Source of the DNA: UBA2862 sp045658005
GTDB taxonomy: Bacteria > Bacillota > Clostridia > Christensenellales > Aristaeellaceae
Reading direction: 5' to 3'
NCBI GenBank assembly: GCA_045658005.1
Contig: JAZOUD010000122.1
Location: 47,723 to 111,722 of the forward strand
Length of the DNA stretch: 64,000 bases
A program made the translations under genes and the position numbers. Under the pieces are notes generated by a model. The model saw only the letters and a list, made by a program, of their open reading frames with translations, searched no databases and had not been told where the DNA came from. The first letter of the stretch is position 1; each line of letters opens with the position of its first letter. This document shows positions 1 to 9,437 of the stretch, one piece after another.

Positions 1-721
1 TTCCGCTGAAGGAGGTTCCACCGTCGATCGTGTGATCGCTGGGGACGGTGGAGGCCACCAGGGTGTTTGATTCCACGAACCGATAGAAGTCCGATGTGGC
101 GACGGCATCCGCTTCAAGAGGTGTGGGCCGCGTCGTGCCGAAGTCGTCCATCAGCACGGAACCCGCGGGGTGCGTATCCGGGTCCAGGGCGTCCAGCCGG
201 TTCATATAATTGATGTAGCCCACGCAGAATGCCAGGGATTGAGGATCGCCGTCGTAGTCCCGGATTTCCTCGTTGTAGTTTCCCTTGATGAAGCGCCGGG
301 TGAAGTCCATGGTGTCCGCGTAGGCGCTGCCGGAGATGTCACGAATGACCTCATCCAGCGTTTCGCCCCGATGCAGGCGCTCAAGGATCGCGCTCAGTTC
401 CTCCCGCAGCTTTTCGCTGGAGATCGATGCCACCTCGCCGCTCGCCGCCGCGTCCGTAAAACAGGGAAAGCGCTCGATGAGCAGATTCACCGCCTGCGGC
501 TCGATGGATGTAACGATCAGATGGACCAGCGTCTCAAGCTGATCCTTGTCGAGGGCATCCTTCGCGCTCTACGAACAATAGAGGTCCACCAGGCGGCTGG
601 GATCATCCGCCGCCCCGGCGAGGGCGGGTACCTGGATCAATCCGGCCAGCATGACGGCGCACAGCCACGCGGCGGCCAGCCGCGCCGCCAGGCAGCTTCT
701 CTTTTCAGGATTTGTTTACAT
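1..721 (-). pseudogene. Eroded secreted-protein gene, cut by window edge
   Basis: Read leftward, one frame runs from an ATG at 721-719 to the window edge, but it is broken twice. TAA directly follows the ATG (718-716), and TAG interrupts at 571-569. Between the stops the frame encodes a clear signal-peptide-like stretch (AAWLCAVMLAGLIQVPALAG). After the TAG it continues for about 185 codons with plausible soluble protein sequence (for example EIRDYDGDPQSLAFCVGYI). A GGGGAGG ribosome-binding site precedes the ATG. I do not recognise the family. Codon usage stays coding-like after the stops, so decay looks recent. Alternatives are sequencing error or stop readthrough. The rightward open frame over the same bases looks like a composition shadow. 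Confidence 0.5.
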
Positions 722-780
722 TGATATGTCCTCCCCATGACAGGGGCTGCCTCTTTTTGAGACAGCCCTTCTTTCCCAAC

Positions 781-808
781 AAAAGGACCGCTTTCGCGGC
801 CTTTTTTT
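781..808. terminator. Bidirectional hairpin terminator after cysS
   Basis: The sequence pairs AAAAGG-(A)-CCGC with GCGG-CCTTTT, giving a stem with one bulged base and A/T tracts on both sides. It lies just past the cysS stop codon and would end leftward transcription of the synthetase operon. Confidence 0.7.
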
Positions 809-814
809 GGAGGC

Positions 815-2233
815 TTACGCCTTCTTCACCTTCGGCCCCTTCGGGGTGTCCTCGATCACGTAGCCCTTGGCCAGCACCTCGTCGCGGATGCGGTCGGCCT
901 CGGCGAAGTTCTTCGCCTTCTTGGCGTCGGCGCGGGCCTGCACCAGGGCCTTGATGTCCTCGGGCACGGTGTCGGCCTCCTTCATCAGCAGGCCGAGGAC
1001 CTCGTGTGCCATCACGTTCAGCATGTTCAGGCCCTCTTCAATCGCGGCCTTGCAGGGCGCCTTCGCGTCGGCCAGGGACGTGTTCATGTCCCGCACGTAC
1101 TCGAACAGCACGCCCATGGCCTCGCTGGTGTTCAGGTCGTCACACATGGCGTCGTCGAACTGGTCCATGAAGCCTTTGCCCCGCTCGATGAATGCCTTTT
1201 CCTCGTCGTTCAACTCGCGCTCGGGGGCGTGGTCCAGGGCGAACATGGCGTTGTTTCGGGCGGTGTACAGCCGATCCAGGCCGGCCTTGGCCTGCTCCAT
1301 CAGGTCCCGTGAGAAGTTGATGGGGCTGCGGTACTGGGCGGAGAGCATGAACATTCGCACCACCTCGGGGTCGAACTCCTTGCTGATGTCCCGCACGGTG
1401 AAGAAGTTCCCGGCGGACTTGGACATCTTCTTGTTGTCCACGTTGATGTGGCCGTTGTGCATCCAGTACTTCGCGAAGGGCTTGCCGGTCGCGCCCTCGG
1501 ACTGGGCGATCTCGTTTTCGTGGTGGGGGAAGATCAGGTCCACGCCGCCGCAGTGGATGTCGAAGGTCTCGCCCAGGTACTTCATGCTCATGGCGCTGCA
1601 CTCGATGTGCCAGCCGGGACGGCCCTCGCCCCAGGGGCTCTTCCAGAAGGGCTCGCCGGGCTTCTTCGCCTTCCAAAGGGCGAAGTCCATCGGGTGGCGC
1701 TTCACGTCGCCCACCTCGACCCGCGCCCCGGACTCCAGGTCGTCCAGGTCCTGGCCGATGAGGCGGCCGTAGTTGCTGCGCCAGGCCTGGGTGTCGAAGT
1801 ACACGTCGCCGTTGTCGGCGCGGTAGGCCAGGCCCTTGGCCTCCAGCTTTTTGATCAGGCCGATGATCTCGCCGATGTGCTTGGTGGCCCGGGGGTGCAC
1901 GTCGGCCTTCTGCACGCCGATGGCCTCGGCGTCCTTGAAGTATTCGCCGATGTACTTTTCGGCGATGGCCTCGACGGTGGTGCCCTCCTCGTTGGCCCGC
2001 TTGATCATCTTGTCGTCGATGTCGGTGAAGTTCTGCACGAAGGTCACCTGATAGCCCAGGTGCTTCATGAAGCGGCGCAGGGTGTCGAAGATGATGAAGG
2101 GGCGGGCGTTGCCGATGTGGAAGTAGTTGTACACTGTGGGGCCGCAGGCGTAGATGCCCACCTTGCCCTCGTGGACGGGCACGAAGGGCTCCTTCTTGCG
2201 GGACAGGGTGTTGTAGATCATCATCTGCTTCAT
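815..2233 (-). CDS. cysS: Cysteinyl-tRNA synthetase
   Basis: A 472-residue class I aminoacyl-tRNA synthetase that charges tRNA-Cys in the cytoplasm; the length is normal for the family. The HIGH signature reads HIGN at about residues 39-42. The zinc-binding Cys of the CGPTVY motif is at about residue 30, and the zinc-site segment HHENEIAQSEG is present. The KMSKS loop (KKMSKSAGNFF) is intact near residue 270. The start ATG is only 3 bases after the aspS stop, and its ribosome-binding site (GAGGAGG) lies inside the last aspS codons, so the two genes should be translationally coupled. It is the last gene of the leftward hisS-aspS-cysS unit. Having cysS in a hisS-aspS operon is less common than the pair alone. 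Confidence 0.97.
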   Translation of the reverse strand: MKQMMIYNTLSRKKEPFVPVHEGKVGIYACGPTVYNYFHIGNARPFIIFDTLRRFMKHLGYQVTFVQNFTDIDDKMIKRANEEGTTVEAIAEKYIGEYFKDAEAIGVQKADVHPRATKHIGEIIGLIKKLEAKGLAYRADNGDVYFDTQAWRSNYGRLIGQDLDDLESGARVEVGDVKRHPMDFALWKAKKPGEPFWKSPWGEGRPGWHIECSAMSMKYLGETFDIHCGGVDLIFPHHENEIAQSEGATGKPFAKYWMHNGHINVDNKKMSKSAGNFFTVRDISKEFDPEVVRMFMLSAQYRSPINFSRDLMEQAKAGLDRLYTARNNAMFALDHAPERELNDEEKAFIERGKGFMDQFDDAMCDDLNTSEAMGVLFEYVRDMNTSLADAKAPCKAAIEEGLNMLNVMAHEVLGLLMKEADTVPEDIKALVQARADAKKAKNFAEADRIRDEVLAKGYVIEDTPKGPKVKKA

Positions 2234-2236
2234 GGG

Positions 2237-4021
<1,785 letters not shown>

Positions 4022-4058
4022 ATTTATACCCTCCTGCATTGTTGTATAAGCAATTTAT

Positions 4059-4183
4059 AATGAGGAATGAGGAATTAGGAATGAGGAACGGCGGTACAAA
4101 TCCTTACGGGATTTGGTGATTCAAGGGGGGTATCCGGCTATTAATTCCTCATTCCTCATTCCTAATTCCTAATTCCTAATTAA
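4059..4183. repeat. Heptamer repeat arms between aspS and hisS
   Basis: The left block (about 4059-4091) is built of AATGAGG and AATTAGG units. The right block (about 4141-4183) is built of the complementary ATTCCTC and ATTCCTA units. The blocks can pair over about 30 bp around a loop of about 50 bases. The last codons of hisS (reading LIRN) and its TAG stop at 4171-4169 lie inside the right block. Another run of the same units is at 5455-5487, and related simple repeats occur at 28931-28960 and 37874-37901. Confidence 0.8.
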
Positions 4184-5425
4184 AAGCTCCACGATCTCGC
4201 CCCTCGCGACCTCCGCCTCGCTGCTGGCTTCCATGTCCCTCAGCTTCACGACGCCCTTTTTCAGTTCGTCGCCGGCGATGACGATCACCTTTTTGACGCC
4301 CAGTTTGTTCGCGTACTTGAACTGGGCCTTCATGCTGCGGGCGGCGTGGTCGAGGTCGGCCTTGATGCCCCTGGCGCGCAGCTCGCTCACCAGCTTCACG
4401 CCCTCCATGCGGGCGTCGTCGCCCAGGGTGACCACGAGGACGTCCAGCGGGGCGGGGGCGGCGGGGGCGCTGCCGCGCATGTCCTGCACCATGATCATAC
4501 GCTCGATGCCCATGCCCCAGCCGATGCCGGGGGTGGCGGGGCCGCCCAGCTCCTCCACCAGGCCGTCGTAGCGCCCGCCGCCGCACACGGTCAGCTCGCC
4601 GCCGTCGGGGGCGTCGGTGATGATCTCGAACACGGTCTTGGTGTAGTAGTCCAGCCCGCGCACGATGCGGGGGTCGATGGCGTATTCAAGGCCCATGGCC
4701 CCCAGGTAGCCCTTCAGCTTCTCAAAGTGGCCCGCGCAGTCCTCGCACAGGTTGTCCAGCATGGCGGGGGCGTCCGTCAGCTTCGGGGCGTCCTCCTTGC
4801 AGTCCAGTATGCGCATGGGGTTGCGCTCGAAGCGCTCCTGGCAGGTCTTGCACAGGGCGGGCAGCTTGGGTTCAAGGTAGGCCTTCAGCTTCTCAAGGTA
4901 CGCGGCCCGGCAGTTGGGGCAGCCGATGGAGTTGATGTTCAGGCGAAGGCCGTCGATGCCGTTGGCGTGGAGGATGTCCATGGCCAGCCTGATGATCTCC
5001 GCGTCCACGCTGGCGTCCTTCGCGCCGAAGACCTCCACGCCGTTCTGGTGGAACTGGCGCAGCCGGCCGGACTGGGGCTTCTCGTAGCGGAAGCAGGGGC
5101 AGGCGGAGTAGTACAGCTTCACCGGCAGCGTCTCGGCGTACATGTGACTCTCGATGAATGCCCGCACCGCGCCGGCGGTGCCCTCGGGCTTCAGCGTTAT
5201 GGAGCGGTTGCCCTTGTCCTCGAAGGTGTACATCTCCTTCTGCACCACATCGGTGGTGTCGCCCACGCCGCGCTGGAACAGCTCGGTGTGTTCGAAGATG
5301 GGGGTGCGGATCTCCTGGTAGCCCGCCAGCGCGCAGGCTTCGCGCATGGTCCGCGCGATCTCCTGCCAGCGGTAGGCGTCTTTGGGCAGCATGTCCTGGG
5401 TGCCCTTGGGGGCCTGGGTCAGCAT
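4169..5425 (-). CDS. hisS: Histidyl-tRNA synthetase
   Basis: A 418-residue class II synthetase that charges tRNA-His. Motif 2 is present (FRYEKPQSGRLRQFHQ), as are the histidine-binding signatures (LDYYTKTVFEI and GGGRYDGL). A C-terminal anticodon-binding domain follows (LGVKKVIVIAGDELKKG). It begins MLTQAPKGTQD with a GGGAG-type ribosome-binding site. It is the first gene of the leftward synthetase operon and lies directly downstream of a T-box leader. The final residues and the stop codon are encoded by a simple heptamer repeat, so the C-terminal tail was probably set by repeat expansion. Confidence 0.97.
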   Translation of the reverse strand: MLTQAPKGTQDMLPKDAYRWQEIARTMREACALAGYQEIRTPIFEHTELFQRGVGDTTDVVQKEMYTFEDKGNRSITLKPEGTAGAVRAFIESHMYAETLPVKLYYSACPCFRYEKPQSGRLRQFHQNGVEVFGAKDASVDAEIIRLAMDILHANGIDGLRLNINSIGCPNCRAAYLEKLKAYLEPKLPALCKTCQERFERNPMRILDCKEDAPKLTDAPAMLDNLCEDCAGHFEKLKGYLGAMGLEYAIDPRIVRGLDYYTKTVFEIITDAPDGGELTVCGGGRYDGLVEELGGPATPGIGWGMGIERMIMVQDMRGSAPAAPAPLDVLVVTLGDDARMEGVKLVSELRARGIKADLDHAARSMKAQFKYANKLGVKKVIVIAGDELKKGVVKLRDMEASSEAEVARGEIVELLIRN

Positions 5426-5454
5426 GTTTTTATATCTCCCTTCGGTCGATATTG

Positions 5455-5487
5455 AATGAGGAATGAGGAATTAGGAATGAGGAATGA
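5455..5487. repeat. Heptamer repeat between hisS and its T-box
   Basis: Tandem AATGAGG/AATTAGG units, the same family as at 4059-4183, lie in the short untranslated stretch between the T-box terminator and the hisS start codon. Confidence 0.75.
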
Positions 5488-5512
5488 AAGTTTGCCTCAT
5501 TCCAGGGTGAGC

Positions 5513-5745
5513 GAGAAATAAAAACGCCTCCGTCCCGTGTGTAGGGGCGAAGGATTCGCGGTGCCACCCTGCTTGAAGCCGAGGCTTCATCTCGTTTTCC
5601 GTTAACGCCGGAATACGCCGCGCAGGCGGCTGCTCGGGGAGTGTCGTTCGCCGCCAGTGGCATGGGGCGCTTCCAGCCGTGACGCCCCTCTCTGCAATGC
5701 TCCTGTGCGGTTACTGTTCCCGTCGTCGCAGATCAGATATCCAAT
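5513..5745 (-). promoter_or_regulatory. T-box riboswitch controlling hisS-aspS-cysS
   Basis: On the minus strand the canonical T-box sequence reads AGGGTGGCACCGCG (forward 5557-5570). It is followed by an intrinsic terminator hairpin, CCTTCG-C-CCC with GGG-A-CGGAGG, and then a T tract (about 5519-5553). The upstream part has stem I-like sequences (GAGAG and GGCTGGAAGC) and a loop containing GAACGACACTCC. The GACAC there (forward 5641-5645) overlaps the codons GAC (Asp) and CAC (His). T-boxes sense uncharged tRNA and prevent termination. The genes downstream are hisS and aspS, so a His specifier, or a shared His/Asp specifier, fits. The specifier position was judged by eye, not folded. Confidence 0.9.
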
Positions 5746-5751
5746 AAAGCA

Positions 5752-5780
5752 AGTATAGGCGACGGGCGGGGAAAAGTCAA
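5752..5780 (-). promoter_or_regulatory. Promoter of the hisS T-box leader
   Basis: On the minus strand TTGACT (5780-5775) and TATACT (5757-5752) are separated by 17 bases. This puts the transcript start near 5745, at the 5' end of the T-box structure. Confidence 0.75.
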
Positions 5781-5834
5781 GATAAATGTTGGTTTAGAGG
5801 ACAGGGAAAGGGAAGAGAAAAATAAGGCCGGCAC

Positions 5835-5863
5835 TTGCAGCCCAGGCGCATTTATGGTATGCT
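5835..5863 (+). promoter_or_regulatory. Promoter of the AAA-ATPase/nuclease-fold gene
   Basis: TTGCAG at 5835-5840 and TATGCT at 5858-5863 are 17 bases apart. The promoter overlaps the longest in-frame extension of the gene, which supports the GTG start at 5895. Confidence 0.55.
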
Positions 5864-5894
5864 ATGGATACAAACTCCTCTGGGAGGTGGGCCT

Positions 5895-7463
5895 GTGGGA
5901 ACTTATTTGAATCCGGGGAACGGCGCATTTGCACGCGCCGTCAAAACCAGATATATCGATAAGACCGGCCTGATCGGCGTGATCAACGGCACGATCGACA
6001 CGGCCAGGAATCTGACCTGCGTCAGCCGTCCCCGGCGGTTTGGGAAATCCTACGCGGCCCAGATGCTGTGCGCCTACTACGACCGGACGGTGGATTCCCG
6101 TGAGCTGTTCGCACCGTGGAAAATATCGAAGCAGCAGGACTATGAAACGCATTTGAACCGGTACGACGTGATCTATCTCGACATGACGAACATCAAGGGA
6201 AAGACGAAGCCGGAGGGCTTTGTTTCGTTCCTCGTGGACGCCGTCACCCGGGAACTGCTGGTCGCGTATCCCGACATTCGCGTCGGCAATGCCTTCGACG
6301 AAACGCTTGTGAGCGTCGTCGAAAGGACCGGCAGGCGTTTCATCGTGATCATCGACGAATGGGATGTGCCGATCCGGGAGTTCAGCGATGAGGTGGGAAC
6401 TGAATATCTGCTGTTCCTGCGGATGCTGTTCAAGAGCAGCGCGACGACGGCCAAGCTGTTTTCGGCGGTCTACATGACGGGCATACTGCCGATCAAGAAG
6501 CTGAGGACCCAGTCGGCGCTCTCGGATTTCAGGGAATATACCATGCTGCGCCCCGGGCCGTTCGCCGAATACGTGGGCTTTACGGAGGATGAGGTCCGCG
6601 AGCTGTGCGGGGAGTACGGCGTCGACTTTTCCGATATGAAGCGGTGGTACGACGGCTATGAACTGAAGGGGGTCGGTTCCGTTTACAATCCCAATTCGGT
6701 GATGAGCGCCATAGAAAGCGGGGAATTCGATTCCTACTGGTCCCGGTCCTCGGCGGCGGACAACCTGCTCGACTTCATCAGGTGGGACGTGGACGGCCTG
6801 CGCCAGGCGATCATCGCCCTCATGGGCGGCGTATCCCTCGAGATCGATACGCTGTATTACGACAACGACCTGACATACGATACCCGGGACGCGGCGCTGA
6901 CGATGCTCGTGCACCTGGGGTATCTGACCTATAACCAGGCGGAGCACACGGTCCGCATTCCCAACGAGGAGATACGGCTGGAATTTACGCGGGCGCTGAG
7001 GAAGGCGAACAACGGCGAGACCCTGGCGCGGGTGCGCGAGAGCGACAAGCTGATCCTGGATACGATCCACGGAAAGGCCGAGGCGGTGGCGGCGCAGGTC
7101 GGTCGGGTCCACGAGGAGGTGTCGAACCCGCTGAACCGCAACAGCGAGGCTTCGCTGCGGGCGGCCATACAGGTGGCCTACTTCGCCTACAAGGACTATT
7201 ACCTGAAGCTGGAGGAGCTGCCCACGGGGAAGGGCTATGCCGATATCGTTTATATCCCGAAGCCGGGAAAGGGCGTGCCGGCGCTGCTGGTGGAGCTGAA
7301 GTGGAACGAAGGCGCGGACACCGCGATCCGGCAGATCAAGGAGAAGGGCTATGCCGACGGGCTGAAGGACTTCGGTACGGAGCTGCTTCTGGTGGGGATC
7401 GGCTACGACCGGGACGGCAAGGCGTACCGGTGCCGGATCGACAGATGGGAGAAGCCGGACTGA
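5895..7463 (+). CDS. AAA-ATPase-like / PD-(D/E)XK protein
   Basis: A 522-residue protein of the expanded Clostridia/Bacteroidetes family that joins an AAA-ATPase-like domain (PF09820 type) to a C-terminal PD-(D/E)XK nuclease-like domain (PF08011 type). The start chosen is GTG at 5895, preceded by GGGAGG. It gives the family-typical N terminus (GTYLNPGNGAF). The P-loop-like signature is RPRRFGKS, the Walker B-like strand is RFIVIIDEWD, and the C-terminal nuclease-fold signature is YADIVYIP followed by ALLVELKW. The cellular role of this family is not established. Proposals include regulation and genome defence, and nothing nearby decides the matter. It stands alone under its own promoter, divergent from the hisS operon. 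Confidence 0.85.
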   Translation: MGTYLNPGNGAFARAVKTRYIDKTGLIGVINGTIDTARNLTCVSRPRRFGKSYAAQMLCAYYDRTVDSRELFAPWKISKQQDYETHLNRYDVIYLDMTNIKGKTKPEGFVSFLVDAVTRELLVAYPDIRVGNAFDETLVSVVERTGRRFIVIIDEWDVPIREFSDEVGTEYLLFLRMLFKSSATTAKLFSAVYMTGILPIKKLRTQSALSDFREYTMLRPGPFAEYVGFTEDEVRELCGEYGVDFSDMKRWYDGYELKGVGSVYNPNSVMSAIESGEFDSYWSRSSAADNLLDFIRWDVDGLRQAIIALMGGVSLEIDTLYYDNDLTYDTRDAALTMLVHLGYLTYNQAEHTVRIPNEEIRLEFTRALRKANNGETLARVRESDKLILDTIHGKAEAVAAQVGRVHEEVSNPLNRNSEASLRAAIQVAYFAYKDYYLKLEELPTGKGYADIVYIPKPGKGVPALLVELKWNEGADTAIRQIKEKGYADGLKDFGTELLLVGIGYDRDGKAYRCRIDRWEKPD

Positions 7464-7511
7464 TCGTTTGGAACACAGGACGTTAAATATCTGTACGCCA
7501 TGCCCTGCCCC

Positions 7512-7541
7512 TTGACACGGACGTCCTGGCTCTGCTATAAT
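7512..7541 (+). promoter_or_regulatory. Strong promoter of rplJ-rplL
   Basis: Consensus TTGACA at 7512-7517 and TATAAT at 7536-7541 are separated by 18 bases. It starts a leader of about 190 bases in front of rplJ. Confidence 0.85.
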
Positions 7542-7547
7542 TCCTCT

Positions 7548-7735
7548 TGGCTTTTGAAAGGCTCTGTGCCACAGACAGCGAGTGCGTATGCGTAAACCTT
7601 CGGGTGCTCGCCGAGGCGCAACGGATGGTTGAATGTTTATACCGCCCTTGCGTCTTGCGCAAGGGTTTTTTAATGGCCGTCACGGCACCGGCAGCGCCGG
7701 GGCCGATCTGTGGACGGAATGTGAGGTGTTAGAAA
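7548..7735 (+). promoter_or_regulatory. Ribosomal protein L10 leader with attenuator
   Basis: The untranslated leader between the promoter and rplJ contains hairpin-forming sequence (GAGTGCGTATGCG to GAGGCGCAACGG). It then has a complete intrinsic terminator (CCCTTGCG paired with CGCAAGGG plus a T run, 7645-7672) about 60 bases before the rplJ start. In Bacillota, excess L10(L12)4 binds such leaders and favours termination. The L10 site itself was not modelled. Confidence 0.75.
7645..7672 (+). terminator. Attenuator terminator in rplJ leader
   Basis: An 8-bp perfect stem (CCCTTGCG / CGCAAGGG), 5-base loop and seven Ts, located upstream of the gene it would control. Confidence 0.85.
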
Positions 7736-8233
7736 ATGTCCAAGAATATCGAGGCGAAGAAGGGCGTCGTGGCCGACATCAGGCAGAAGTTTGAGAAGGC
7801 ACAGAGCGCCGTTCTGGTAGACTATCGCGGCCTGAACGTCGCGGAGGATACCGAGCTTCGCAACCTGCTGCGCAAGGCGGGCGTTGAATACGCGGTTCTG
7901 AAGAACACGATGATCAACCTGGCCGTGAGGGACATGGGAATTGACGACATCAAGGCCCATCTGGAAGGCCCCACCGCAGTGGCCTTCGGCATGGAGGATG
8001 CAGTCGCCCCCGCCAAGGTGCTCTCCGACTTCATGAAGAAGACGAAGAAGATGAGCGTCAAGTGCGGCGTGGTCGACGGTGCCTACATCGACGAGAAGGG
8101 CGTGGAAGCGCTGGCGAATACCCCCAGCCGCGAGGTCCTCATCGCGAGGATCATGGGCAGCATGATGAGCTCTGTGTCCAAGTTCGTGTACTGCGTGGAG
8201 GCTATCCGCAAGAAGCAGGCCGGCGAGGAATAA
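7736..8233 (+). CDS. rplJ: 50S ribosomal protein L10
   Basis: A 165-residue L10 protein, the base of the ribosomal stalk, which binds 23S rRNA and carries L7/L12 dimers. It starts MSKNIEAKKGVV after a GAGGTG ribosome-binding site. The family segment (AVLVDYRGLNVAE followed by VEYAVLKNTMINLA) is intact. It forms a two-gene unit with rplL behind its own strong promoter and an attenuator leader. Its position upstream of rpmG-secE-nusG-rplK-rplA is odd, because rplJ normally follows rplA. Confidence 0.97.
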   Translation: MSKNIEAKKGVVADIRQKFEKAQSAVLVDYRGLNVAEDTELRNLLRKAGVEYAVLKNTMINLAVRDMGIDDIKAHLEGPTAVAFGMEDAVAPAKVLSDFMKKTKKMSVKCGVVDGAYIDEKGVEALANTPSREVLIARIMGSMMSSVSKFVYCVEAIRKKQAGEE

Positions 8234-8284
8234 CCGCCGCCTGAACCCAAACGAGAATTTACTATAATTATGGAGGATATAATC

Positions 8285-8665
8285 ATGGCTAACAATGCTG
8301 AGATCATCGCTGCGATTGAGAAGATGACGATCCTTGAGCTGGCTGACCTGGTCAAGGAAATGGAAGAGAAGTTCGGCGTGTCCGCCGCGGCTCCCGTGGT
8401 CGTGGGCGGCGCTGTGGCCGGCGGCGAGGCCGCTGCGGCTGAGGAAGAGAAGACCGAGTTCGACGTGATCCTGAAAGACGCCGGCGCCAAGAAGCTGAAC
8501 GTCATCAAGATCATCCGCGAGGTAAAGCCCGGCCTGGGCCTGAAGGAAGCCAAGGCTCTGGCGGACGAGGCGCCCTCCACTCTGGCAGAAGGCATCACCA
8601 AGGAAGCGGCCGAGGAAATGAAGAAGAAGTTCGAAGAAGCCGGCGCCGTGATCGAGATCAAGTAA
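8285..8665 (+). CDS. rplL: 50S ribosomal protein L7/L12
   Basis: A 126-residue stalk protein that recruits translational GTPases. The N-terminal dimerisation domain (IEKMTILELADLVKEMEEKF) is followed by an Ala/Gly-rich hinge and the conserved C-terminal domain (KLNVIKIIREVKPGLGLKEA). I start it at ATG 8285 because GGAGG lies at the right distance and the sequence then begins MANNAEIIAA. An in-frame ATG at 8270 contains that ribosome-binding site. It is followed by a strong hairpin and no rpoB. Confidence 0.97.
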   Translation: MANNAEIIAAIEKMTILELADLVKEMEEKFGVSAAAPVVVGGAVAGGEAAAAEEEKTEFDVILKDAGAKKLNVIKIIREVKPGLGLKEAKALADEAPSTLAEGITKEAAEEMKKKFEEAGAVIEIK

Positions 8666-8681
8666 TTAAGGCGCACATTAT

Positions 8682-8710
8682 AGGACCATGCGCCGCAGGC
8701 GCATGGTCCT
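8682..8710 (+). terminator. Hairpin after rplL
   Basis: A 13-bp perfect inverted repeat (AGGACCATGCGCC / GGCGCATGGTCCT) with a 3-base loop. The following T tract is weak (ATTT), so termination efficiency is uncertain. Confidence 0.6.
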
Positions 8711-8768
8711 ATTTGGGAAGGCGCATCGCCCGAATATTGTAAAATTTGCACAATTTCGCCTTATTGTC

Positions 8769-8797
8769 TTGCATTTGGCGGGGGGCTATTTTATAAT
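8769..8797 (+). promoter_or_regulatory. Promoter of rpmG-secE-nusG-rplK-rplA
   Basis: TTGCAT at 8769-8774 and TATAAT at 8792-8797 are 17 bases apart, about 110 bases before rpmG. Confidence 0.65.
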
Positions 8798-8909
8798 ATA
8801 CCAGTCTGCCCCGGTTGTGGGCTGCTGTTGTCGACGGCAAAAGCCGTTGCGGGCATCGGTGGCCGCAGGTTTTGCGGGCGCCGAAAAAACACATGGGGAG
8901 GTGTCAAGC

Positions 8910-9071
8910 ATGGCATCGGATAAGCGAATCAAGGTTACGCTGGCGTGCAGCGAATGCAAGCAGCGCAATTACAATACCATGAAGAACAAGAAGAACGATC
9001 CCGATCGTTTGGAGATGCACAAGTATTGCCGCTTCTGCAAGAAGCATACCAGCCACAAGGAGACCAAGTAA
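8910..9071 (+). CDS. rpmG: 50S ribosomal protein L33
   Basis: A 53-residue zinc-ribbon L33. It has two Cys pairs (CSEC and CRFC), so it is the zinc-binding C+ form. It starts MASDKRIKVT at ATG 8910 behind a GGGGAGGTG ribosome-binding site. A longer in-frame extension upstream crosses the promoter and is not credible. It heads the block rpmG-secE-nusG-rplK-rplA. The tRNA-Trp gene that often sits between rpmG and secE in Bacillota is not seen in the 106-base gap. Confidence 0.95.
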   Translation: MASDKRIKVTLACSECKQRNYNTMKNKKNDPDRLEMHKYCRFCKKHTSHKETK

Positions 9072-9177
9072 GCTACCTTGTGCAAGCGGCGGGCCGCGCT
9101 GACGCGGCCGGCTGGGCCGGCGCCTGACAGGGGCGTCGGCAATCGCCGTATACTGCCATAGACAAGGATGTGAAAGC

Positions 9178-9420
9178 ATGGCAAAGGAAGAGAACAAGAA
9201 TACCAAGCCCGGTTTCTTCCAGAGGATCGCAGATTTCTTCAAGGGCATCGGTCGCAGCTTCAAGAACATGTTCCACGAGCTGAAGAAGGTCTCCTGGCCC
9301 ACCAAGAAGGATCTGATCAACTACTCCGTGGTGGTATTCGTATTCATGATCGTCATGGGCGTGATCATCGGCGTGTTTGACCTGGGCGCCGGCGCGCTGA
9401 TCAAGCTGATCACCGGCTGA
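9178..9420 (+). CDS. secE: Preprotein translocase subunit SecE
   Basis: An 80-residue single-pass SecE of the SecYEG channel. The amphipathic cytoplasmic helix ends in the family signature (ELKKVSWPTKKDL). It is followed by one membrane span (SVVVFVFMIVMGVIIGVFDL). The basic N-terminal tail is short. It sits in the usual place before nusG, 17 bases away. Confidence 0.95.
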   Translation: MAKEENKNTKPGFFQRIADFFKGIGRSFKNMFHELKKVSWPTKKDLINYSVVVFVFMIVMGVIIGVFDLGAGALIKLITG

Positions 9421-9437
9421 TTGTCAAGGAGCCGAAT

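Noticed and set aside
170..724. A 184-codon rightward frame at the left edge
   Set aside because: The leftward frame shows a signal peptide and globular coding sequence despite its stops; the rightward one looks like a composition shadow.
5430..5663. A 77-codon leftward frame upstream of hisS
   Set aside because: It lies inside the T-box leader and translates its conserved RNA elements.
9072..9177. tRNA-Trp gene expected between rpmG and secE
   Set aside because: No cloverleaf or anticodon arm can be drawn in the 106-base gap.
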